DNA of 63,581 nt from SLQH01 sp964612995 (GTDB taxonomy: Bacteria; Planctomycetota; UBA11346): assembly GCA_964612995.1 (NCBI GenBank), contig CAZTGE010000004.1, positions 1 to 63,581 of the forward strand. Direction: 5' to 3'. Numbering within the stretch: the first letter of the stretch is position 1; every line of letters starts with the position of its first letter. Under the pieces are notes generated by a model that was given only the letters and a program-made list of their open reading frames with translations, made no database searches and had not been told where the DNA came from. Position numbers and translations under genes: made by a program. This document shows, in pieces, positions 9,394-16,311 of the stretch.

Positions 9394-10545
9394 TCACTGC
9401 TGTTGAGCGAAATCCGGCGGCAGGGTCAGATTGCGCGCTTCGGCGTCGGTTCCGGCGAAAACATGGGCTTTCGCCGTGTCCATCAAGACCTCGATCTCCT
9501 CGCCTGGTCGGGCGGTATGATGGGCCGGGTTCTTCATGATCACCACCTGCTCCTCGTTCCCGCCCGTGAATACCAGATAGACGTACTGGTGATCGCCGAG
9601 CACCTCGACCACGCGCACGGTGCAACGCAGCGGAATCTGGTCGCTGGCGGGGGTGACATAGCGGGCGTCGGACAGATGCTCCGGACGCACACCGAGCTGG
9701 ATCGCGGCGCCTTCGCCCAGATCGCTCAGCCGCTGCGCGTGCTCCATCAACAGCGGCAGGTCCGGTCCGAAGGCGTGGGTGAAGGTGTAGCCGTTGGCGC
9801 AGGACAACTTCCCGGTGAAGAAGTTCATCTGCGGCTGGCCGATGAAGCCCGCAACGAAGCGGTTCCAGGGCCAGTCATAGAGCGCAGTCGGTCTGGCCAC
9901 CTGCTGGATCACGCCCTCGTTCATCACCGTGATCCGGTCGCCGAGAGTCATCGCCTCGACCTGGTCGTGGGTGACATACAGTGCGGTGGTGGAGAGATCC
10001 TGCTGCAGGGTCTTGAGCTCGAAGCGCATGTCGCCGCGCAGCTTGGCGTCGAGGTTGGACAACGGCTCGTCGAACAGGAAGGCCTTGGGCTGGCGCACGA
10101 TCGCCCGCCCGAGGGCCACGCGCTGACGCTGACCGCCAGAGAGCTGCTTGGGCCGTTTGTGCAACTGGGTCTCGAGCCCGAGCATTGCCGCCGCCTGACG
10201 CACCTTCTGGTCGATCTCGGCCTTGGGCATTTTGCGCAGCTTGAGCCCATAGGCCATGTTCTCGAACACGGTCATGTGCGGATAGAGTGCGTAGTTCTGG
10301 AACACCATCGCGATGTCCCGGTCCTTGGGTTCAACATCGTTGATCTCGCGCTCGCCGATGTACATGAACCCGCCGGTGATGTCTTCGAGCCCGGCGACCA
10401 TCCGCAAGGTGGTGGTCTTGCCGCAACCCGAGGGGCCGACGAGGACCATGAACTCCTTGTCGTGGATCCGCAGGTCCATCGCCTTGACCGCGTGGAAGCC
10501 GTTGTCGTAGATCTTGTCGACCGATTCGATGTTGATGTCGGGCAC
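9394..10545 (-). CDS. ugpC: Sugar ABC importer ATP-binding protein (UgpC/MsmK/MalK type)
   Basis: This 383-aa ATPase energises the importer encoded upstream. Visible motifs are Walker A GPSGCGKTT (residues 37-45), the Q-loop in VFQNYALYPH, the LSGGQ signature (about 134), Walker B with FLFDEPLSNLDA, and the switch His in THDQVEAM. The C-terminal third is a TOBE/OB regulatory domain (LGVRPEHL) as in MalK/UgpC, which often serves several sugar permeases. It starts with GTG, six bases after a perfect AGGAGG ribosome-binding site. It follows the two permease genes directly, so binding protein, permeases and ATPase form one operon. Confidence 0.93.
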   Translation of the reverse strand: MPDINIESVDKIYDNGFHAVKAMDLRIHDKEFMVLVGPSGCGKTTTLRMVAGLEDITGGFMYIGEREINDVEPKDRDIAMVFQNYALYPHMTVFENMAYGLKLRKMPKAEIDQKVRQAAAMLGLETQLHKRPKQLSGGQRQRVALGRAIVRQPKAFLFDEPLSNLDAKLRGDMRFELKTLQQDLSTTALYVTHDQVEAMTLGDRITVMNEGVIQQVARPTALYDWPWNRFVAGFIGQPQMNFFTGKLSCANGYTFTHAFGPDLPLLMEHAQRLSDLGEGAAIQLGVRPEHLSDARYVTPASDQIPLRCTVRVVEVLGDHQYVYLVFTGGNEEQVVIMKNPAHHTARPGEEIEVLMDTAKAHVFAGTDAEARNLTLPPDFAQQQ

Positions 10546-10560
10546 GTAGCGCCTCCTGGT

Positions 10561-12270
10561 TCAGCCCTTGACGCCGCCGAGCTGGATGCCACGGACGAAG
10601 TACTTCTGGCCGAAGATGAACAGCAGCAGCATGGGGATCATCATGATCAGCGATGCAGCCATCAGCAGATTGTAGACCGTCTTTTGATTGTCAGAGAAGT
10701 TCTTCAGGGCGACCGGCAGCACCCGCACATCCTCGGAAGTGGTGACGATCAAGGGCCAGGTGAAGCTCTGCCAGGTCGCGGCAAAGGTGAAGATGGCCAG
10801 GGTGATCAAGGCCGGCTTGCACAGCGGGACCACGATGTCCCACCACACCCGCAACAGGCTCGCGCCGTCGATCAACGCGGCCTCCTCGAGCCCGCGCGGC
10901 AGGGTCAGCATGTACTGACGCAGCATGAAGGTACCGTAGGCGGTGGCCGCGGTGGGCACGATCAACGCAGCGAAGGTGTCGAGCCAGCCGATCTTCTGCA
11001 GGATGAGGAAGTTGGGGATGCTGACCACGATGCCGGGGATCATCAGCGTGGCCAGATAGGCGAAGAACACCTTGTCGCGGCCGGGCCATTCCAGGCGCGC
11101 GAAGGCGAAAGCGGCGAGGCTCGAGGTGGCCAGCTGCAGCAGGACCACACACACGGAGATGAACAGGCTGTTCCAGGCGTAGAGCGACATCTTGATGTCC
11201 GGATCCATCAACACGCTGCGGTAGTTCGACCACATCAGGCGGAAGTGCTGATCGACCTCGACCTCGCGCCCCAGGACCCGACGCGCCCCCTCCTCGGCCT
11301 CGTCGCCGACAAAGGCCATCAGTTCGTTCTTGGCATCGACCATCAGCGGATCGTCGGCGCTCTTGTAGACCGGGAACGGCGCCTCGAAGGGGATCGGCAG
11401 GCCGGCGTCGGTGACCACCTTGGCCGGCATGCGCGCGTTGCGCACCGGCGAGGGGTGCTCGAGATCGGTGTCCCAGGTCAGGTCTTTATATTGGTAGTAG
11501 CCGACAGTGCCCGTGCCCAGGTTCGGGTTCTGCACCGGAGTCCCCCCGACCACCAGGGGTTCGGCCTTGCCGGCCTTGTCGTCCCAGGCGTCGCGCATCT
11601 GCGCGCTGAGCATCAGCGGCACCAGGCCGTTCCAGCGCTGTTCGACCATCGCCTCCCAGTTGTCGGCGTACTGCTTGAAATACTCCAGTGCGGCCTCGCG
11701 GTTGGCGGCATCGCGCTCGTCGCCGAAGAAATCCGGCGGCACCAGCACCGGCTCCTTCCACTTGTCGAATTTGCGCGGATCGCGGAAACGGGTGTGCGGA
11801 CCACCCCAGCCGATATCGCGGATATAGACCGGCAATCCCTCGTCGTCGCTGAGCGAGGCCCCCTCCTTGGTCTCGGCCACATCGCCTTTGCCGCCCTGGA
11901 GCTTGGGGTTGCCAACCCGTACCTGCACCGGCTCGCCACGCTGGTAGACGAACTCCTCGAGGATGTCGCCTTCCTGGTCACGCAGCGGTTCGCCATCCTT
12001 GTCGACAACCGGCCGGGTCATGTTCTGGCCGTATTCGTTCTGTTTGATGTGGGCGTGATACAGGGTCTGACCCTCGCGGGTCTTGAGCACGGTGCCATCT
12101 TCGCCGAGGGTGGTCGCGCGGGGGATCACATGCCGCTGGAAGACCTCGTTCTCGCTCTTGAGCGAGGTGGTGACCATCCACAGGAAGGGCAACACCATGG
12201 TCACGCCCAGGGCGATGAGGAAGACATGGGTGACCAGCGCCCGCTGGCGGGACATCTCTCTGCGCGCCAT
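10561..12270 (-). CDS. Sugar ABC importer permease (MalG/UgpE type) with a ~300-aa insertion
   Basis: This 569-aa inner-membrane permease is about twice the family's usual 270-300 residues. A first helix (residues about 12-32) ends in MVTTSLKSENEVF, the normal MalG junction. Then about 300 hydrophilic residues intervene (about 45-345) before the usual core resumes at MWSNYRSVLMDP. The core has five helices and the EAA loop EEAALIDGASLLRVWWDIVVPL, which contacts the ATPase. By MalG topology the insertion lies in the periplasm, where it could help dock the membrane-tethered binding protein. It begins one base after the stop of the MalF-like gene. The reading frame is intact across the insertion, so this is not a broken gene. 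Confidence 0.88.
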   Translation of the reverse strand: MARREMSRQRALVTHVFLIALGVTMVLPFLWMVTTSLKSENEVFQRHVIPRATTLGEDGTVLKTREGQTLYHAHIKQNEYGQNMTRPVVDKDGEPLRDQEGDILEEFVYQRGEPVQVRVGNPKLQGGKGDVAETKEGASLSDDEGLPVYIRDIGWGGPHTRFRDPRKFDKWKEPVLVPPDFFGDERDAANREAALEYFKQYADNWEAMVEQRWNGLVPLMLSAQMRDAWDDKAGKAEPLVVGGTPVQNPNLGTGTVGYYQYKDLTWDTDLEHPSPVRNARMPAKVVTDAGLPIPFEAPFPVYKSADDPLMVDAKNELMAFVGDEAEEGARRVLGREVEVDQHFRLMWSNYRSVLMDPDIKMSLYAWNSLFISVCVVLLQLATSSLAAFAFARLEWPGRDKVFFAYLATLMIPGIVVSIPNFLILQKIGWLDTFAALIVPTAATAYGTFMLRQYMLTLPRGLEEAALIDGASLLRVWWDIVVPLCKPALITLAIFTFAATWQSFTWPLIVTTSEDVRVLPVALKNFSDNQKTVYNLLMAASLIMMIPMLLLFIFGQKYFVRGIQLGGVKG

Positions 12271-12271
12271 C

Positions 12272-13552
12272 TCAGTACCCCTTGGCCTTGCTGCCGAAAC
12301 GCCAGTTGAGCAAGGTGACGCCCATCACCAGCAGGAACAGAATCAGCGAGATCGCCGCGGCGTAGCCGAAACGGTAGTCGAAGAAGGCCGAGGTGAAGAT
12401 GTGATAGCCGACGGTGGTGGTCGATTCCTCCGGACCGCCCTCGGTCATCATGTAGGCCATCTCGAAGCCGCCCTGGAGCCCCCGGATCACCCCCATCACG
12501 AAGACGAAGAAGGTGGTCGGGGCGATCATCGGCCAGGTGATGTCCTTGAATTGCTGCCAGCGGTTGGCGCCGTCGATCTCCGCCGCCTCGTAGAGCTCGG
12601 TCGGCACCCCGGCCAGCGCCGCGAGGTAGAGGATCATGTTGGCCCCGCCCATGAAGGTCCAGACGTTCATGAACACCAGTGCCGGCTTGGCGGTGTAGAA
12701 TTCGCGATCACCCGCGGCCGCCTCGTAGCTGGCCCCGGGCGCGCCGAACCACACCGCCACCAGCGCGATCATCGCGAGGAAACCGAGACCGGAGAGCAGC
12801 CAGGCCCGCTGCGACAGCTGTTCGCGCAGCCACCACCACAGACCCGCGAGCACCACCCCCGCCGCGGCCATCACCAGCCCCAGCCACCAGGCGTGGAACC
12901 ACGCCGCCATCCACAACAGCAGCGCCAGAGCCCCGATGCCGATCCCGACGCGCCGATCGACCTTCTTCATCAGCGAACGCCAGAGGGCGAACAGGACGAG
13001 CAGCACGGCCACCATCACCGGCCCGCTGGGGTAGATCCAGGAATCCTGGAGCCAATCGGGCATGTCGCCCATGGTGATCGACTCGGACCCTGATAGCAGG
13101 CGGAAGAAGTTGACCACCGGCAGCAACAGGGAGTTGACCAGTCCGAACTCGCGGTTGTACATCACCTTCCACAGCAGGAACAGGGCCACGCCGTTGGTGA
13201 TCGAGGGCAGATAGTAGACGGTGCGGTAACCGATGACCCCGCGCAGCCGCTGGGAGAGCATCACCGCGAGAAACAACGATCCGGCCATCGACAGCGGCAG
13301 ACCGATCATGAACACGCTGGTATTGAGAAGATAATACCAGAACCCAGGATCGGTGAGGATCTGGTTGAAATTGGCCAGGCCGACGAATTCGGACTTGGTG
13401 AACGGGTCCCATTTGAAGAAGGCCAGGCAGAAGGTGAACAGCACCGGGCCGAGGGTGAACACCGTGAAGATGGCCACGTTGGGCGCGAAGAAGGCGCTCG
13501 CCTTGAGCACCTGCGGCCACTTGCGCTTGCGGTTGAACTCGATGTCAGCCAC
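12272..13552 (-). CDS. Sugar ABC importer permease (MalF/UgpA type) with extra membrane segments
   Basis: This 426-aa permease is the partner of the MalG-like subunit. The conserved EAA loop is ELYEAAEIDGANRWQQFKDI (about 325-345), and the start and end match UgpA/MalF. Between the helix near residue 130 and the core helix near 290 there are about 130 extra residues with four or five hydrophobic segments and a basic KKVDRR turn, so it has more membrane helices than usual. Its start overlaps the end of the binding-protein gene by eight bases, which implies coupling. The substrate is unknown. The family handles oligosaccharides, polyols and glycerol-3-phosphate. Confidence 0.88.
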   Translation of the reverse strand: MADIEFNRKRKWPQVLKASAFFAPNVAIFTVFTLGPVLFTFCLAFFKWDPFTKSEFVGLANFNQILTDPGFWYYLLNTSVFMIGLPLSMAGSLFLAVMLSQRLRGVIGYRTVYYLPSITNGVALFLLWKVMYNREFGLVNSLLLPVVNFFRLLSGSESITMGDMPDWLQDSWIYPSGPVMVAVLLVLFALWRSLMKKVDRRVGIGIGALALLLWMAAWFHAWWLGLVMAAAGVVLAGLWWWLREQLSQRAWLLSGLGFLAMIALVAVWFGAPGASYEAAAGDREFYTAKPALVFMNVWTFMGGANMILYLAALAGVPTELYEAAEIDGANRWQQFKDITWPMIAPTTFFVFVMGVIRGLQGGFEMAYMMTEGGPEESTTTVGYHIFTSAFFDYRFGYAAAISLILFLLVMGVTLLNWRFGSKAKGY

Positions 13553-15476
13553 CAGCCGCCTCCTTCATCCGCGTCCGTTTCGCGGAGTAGCCCATGATCA
13601 CGAAGAACACGGCGAAGAACCCGAAGAACAGCAGCATCCCGAGATTGGGCAGGTAATCGACCTCCACGCTCTGGGCGTCCTCCCCCGCCTCGTAGGCGCT
13701 GCGCAGGTCGGCCAGGTGTTTCTCGGCCAGCGCCGCTCCGACCGCGGTGGTCGAGTGCTCGACCGCGTTCGCGCCATCGAACCAGCGCTCGAAGCCCTCG
13801 TAGGCGATCGGCTGCCCGGTCGTGAGCTCACCGTACTCCGCCTTGTTGAGATAGGTGAACAGGTTCTTGTCCGCGCTCTGCTTGTCGGTGCGGTGGTTGT
13901 TGAACGGCCAGCGCTCCTTGGGATACAGTGCCTCGAGCGCACCGAGCTCCTGGTTCGGCGGTCGGTTGCGGATCTCTTCGGGGAAGTTGGGGTCCGGCTT
14001 GCTCAGATAGTCGCGCGCGACCTGCACGTCGGCCCCGAGGCCGTCCTCGACCATCAGGATCTTGTTGTAGTCCTGGTTGGTGAGCAGGAACTCCAGGAAT
14101 TTGAAGACCTTGGGGCGCAGTTCCTCGGGCGTCGAAGAGGACATGAAGCTGATCCGGCCACTGAGGTGGGCGCCATAGCCACGCAGGGGCTCGATCATCA
14201 GCTCACGGACCTCCTCTGGGCTGCGGCCGGCGGCCTGAGCCGCCTCGATCCGGGCGCGATAGGCGGCCTCGCCCCACGGGCCATCGCGCTCGGCCGGGCT
14301 CAGCTCCCGGTCCTGCCAATCCTTCCACACCGCGTAAGGCACCCACCGTGGGATGCGCAACAGGCGCCACTCGAAGCCGCACTCGCTGCGGACCTGTCCG
14401 ACAAACCAGCGCCCGGTGATGAACATGCCCTGGTTGCCGGCCTTGAAGGCGTTGCCCCAGCCACCGGAGAAACCACCACCGGCGTTGGCCATCTGTTCGG
14501 AATCGCTCTTCGAAGGCACCGCCTCGATCGCATGGGGTAGGTCGTAGCTGAACTGCAGGGCCTGCTCGAGGGCGTGGCGGTTGGGGTAGAGGACGCGGCC
14601 ACCGGCGCCGTCGTTCTGCCACATGGTGATCGCTTCCTCCCACCCGAGCTCGCCGAGGCCCAGGGCCTGTCGTTGGGCGGGCGTCAGTTCGGCGAAAGCC
14701 GCCTTGGAGCGCCCGCGCATGGACAGGCCGATCTGGAGATAGAGCAGGTCCAGCGCCGGGGTGTCGCCGCCGAAGCTCAGGAAGCGCCGCCCGTCGGCCG
14801 ACCGCCGTTGCATCGCCTTGGCCAGCGCGGCGTAGTCCCACCAGGTCCAGTTGAGCCAGGGTCCGGGCGGCGTATCCGCTTCACCGCGCTCGCGCAGCAC
14901 CTGCTGGAACAGGGTGGCGTTGAACCAGACCATGGGGATGTTCATGTTGTTGGGCACGCCGTACCAGGTCCACCGATCGAGCGGATCGTCCCCCTCCTCC
15001 CAATCGGGATTGGGCAGGCGCAGATTCTCGAGCCGGGCCTGCCAGGTGCCCGTCTGGGGGTCGGAGATGTCGTAGCCCTTCTCGTCACGCAACTGCTTGA
15101 GGAACGCGTTGAGCGGCAGCGCGATGCCCTTCTGCGCGTAGTTGCGCAGGTCCTCCTCGCGGAAGGCGTCGAGGATGTACGGCGCCGCGCCAGCGGCGGC
15201 CTTGGTCGGAACGTGGCGGGGGTTGGAACCGTCGGGAATCAGATCGATCTTCAGCCGCTGCTTCTGGTAATAACGGTTGAAGATGTTCATCTGCTCGCGG
15301 CGGGCAGGGTTGGCGTCGCTGCCGTAACTGATCAGGGTGTATTCGCCGCCCTCGCTCTTATCCTCGCCGTAGAAGCCCTGGTGGCGGTTCCACACATACC
15401 ACACGACCAACAGAATCGCCAGCGGCCCCAGCAGCCAGGGCAGTTCCGATCGGGTCTTGACACTATCCTTCGCCAT
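13545..15476 (-). CDS. ABC importer solute-binding protein anchored at both ends
   Basis: This 643-aa extracellular solute-binding protein belongs to the family-1 sugar-binding type, as shown by ISYGSDANPARREQMNIFNRYY near the start, the GVPNNMNIPMVWFNATLF segment and the FITGRWFVGQ segment. Instead of a cleaved signal or lipobox it has an N-terminal helix without a signal cleavage site (residues about 13-30). A second hydrophobic helix near the C-terminus (about 617-637) is followed by basic KRTRMK. Both ends are therefore probably in the inner membrane, with the binding lobes in the periplasm. It is also about 200 residues longer than usual. It is first in the importer operon, with a plausible promoter at 15531-15558. 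Confidence 0.85.
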   Translation of the reverse strand: MAKDSVKTRSELPWLLGPLAILLVVWYVWNRHQGFYGEDKSEGGEYTLISYGSDANPARREQMNIFNRYYQKQRLKIDLIPDGSNPRHVPTKAAAGAAPYILDAFREEDLRNYAQKGIALPLNAFLKQLRDEKGYDISDPQTGTWQARLENLRLPNPDWEEGDDPLDRWTWYGVPNNMNIPMVWFNATLFQQVLRERGEADTPPGPWLNWTWWDYAALAKAMQRRSADGRRFLSFGGDTPALDLLYLQIGLSMRGRSKAAFAELTPAQRQALGLGELGWEEAITMWQNDGAGGRVLYPNRHALEQALQFSYDLPHAIEAVPSKSDSEQMANAGGGFSGGWGNAFKAGNQGMFITGRWFVGQVRSECGFEWRLLRIPRWVPYAVWKDWQDRELSPAERDGPWGEAAYRARIEAAQAAGRSPEEVRELMIEPLRGYGAHLSGRISFMSSSTPEELRPKVFKFLEFLLTNQDYNKILMVEDGLGADVQVARDYLSKPDPNFPEEIRNRPPNQELGALEALYPKERWPFNNHRTDKQSADKNLFTYLNKAEYGELTTGQPIAYEGFERWFDGANAVEHSTTAVGAALAEKHLADLRSAYEAGEDAQSVEVDYLPNLGMLLFFGFFAVFFVIMGYSAKRTRMKEAAGG

Positions 15477-15530
15477 GAGCCGTTCCCTGGATTCAGCGCG
15501 CGATCGCCGCGGGCACCACGCAGGCGCGGG

Positions 15531-15558
15531 ACAATAAGCCCACGGCCCCTGCGGGCAA
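15531..15558 (-). promoter_or_regulatory. Predicted promoter of the ABC importer operon
   Basis: Read on the minus strand, TTGCCC (-35, at 15553-15558) and TATTGT (-10, at 15531-15536) are separated by 16 bases, each matching four of six consensus bases. It lies about 55 bases before the start codon of the solute-binding protein, in the 160-base divergent gap shared with thpR. No operator palindrome was recognised. Confidence 0.4.
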
Positions 15559-15636
15559 TGCGTTTCGAGCAGGCCCGAGGTGAGGGTCTGAGAGGGTCGG
15601 GCTCAACCGGGAATTGCTCCGGGCTCATCGCGCATC

Positions 15637-16242
15637 ATGGTGCAGGGCATGTCCGGCAATCATTTCATCGCGGTCGAGATCGACGAGGCCGCGCGCGAGC
15701 GCCTCGCGACGAGCGCCGCCCGATTGCGCGACTGGCAGCTGAACGCACGCTGGGTGCACCCGCTCGACTACCATATCACGACCTGCTTCCTCGGTCGCCT
15801 CGAGGCGGACGAGGCCCGTGTCATCCCTCATGCGATCGACGACATCGCCGCCGGTTTCCATCCCGGGCCCATGCGGCTGCCTGGACTCGGCGCCTTCGGC
15901 GGCCGGCACGTGCCGCGGGTGATCTACGCCGCGGTGGCCGATCCGCAGGAGGCCTGCGCCCATCTCGCCCATGACCTGCATGCTGCGCTCGACGTGCCGT
16001 CCACCCGCCCCTACCTGCCACACATCACCCTGTGCCGGCCGCAACGCGGCCGGCCACCGGCGGGGCGCGACTGGCCCGATCTGCTCGCGGCCTACGGCCA
16101 GGCCCTGTGGGGCGCGGTGCATGGGGTCGCGGTGGTCTACTGTGAAAGCGCCGATGCCGGCCCGGACCAGCCGCGCCACATGGTACTCGAACGCTGGAGC
16201 GCGCGCCAGGCCCCACCACGAGCTGGCAACGCCGGCGCCTGA
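15637..16242 (+). CDS. thpR: RNA 2',3'-cyclic phosphodiesterase (2H family)
   Basis: This 201-aa protein has the two His-x-Thr motifs of the 2H phosphoesterase fold, YHITTCFLG (about 46-54) and PHITLCRP (about 128-135), spaced as in ThpR/LigT. The opening NHFIAVEID and the late HMVLERW segments also match. The family opens 2',3'-cyclic phosphate ends on RNA. A second ATG 12 bases in (15649) is an equally good start. It is a single gene, divergent from the ABC importer operon and convergent with the pyrophosphatase gene, with a strong hairpin between the ends. Confidence 0.88.
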   Translation: MVQGMSGNHFIAVEIDEAARERLATSAARLRDWQLNARWVHPLDYHITTCFLGRLEADEARVIPHAIDDIAAGFHPGPMRLPGLGAFGGRHVPRVIYAAVADPQEACAHLAHDLHAALDVPSTRPYLPHITLCRPQRGRPPAGRDWPDLLAAYGQALWGAVHGVAVVYCESADAGPDQPRHMVLERWSARQAPPRAGNAGA

Positions 16243-16255
16243 TCGACGACACGAC

Positions 16256-16285
16256 GCGGCCCCGGGCGGTTGCACCCGGGGCCGC
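16256..16285. terminator. Bidirectional terminator hairpin between thpR and the pyrophosphatase gene
   Basis: A perfect 11-base inverted repeat, GCGGCCCCGGG (16256-16266) and CCCGGGGCCGC (16275-16285) around an 8-base loop, sits in the 69-base gap between two convergent stop codons. There is no T-tract, but its position and strength fit a shared terminator in a GC-rich genome. Confidence 0.65.
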
Positions 16286-16311
16286 GCTCGCTGAACGCGT
16301 TCTGCGACCGG

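Noticed and set aside
9403..12309. A 968-codon open frame on the plus strand
   Set aside because: It is antisense to the ABC ATPase and MalG-like genes, has no domain motifs and is rich in His, Gln, Asp and Arg, as expected from the reverse frame of high-GC coding DNA.
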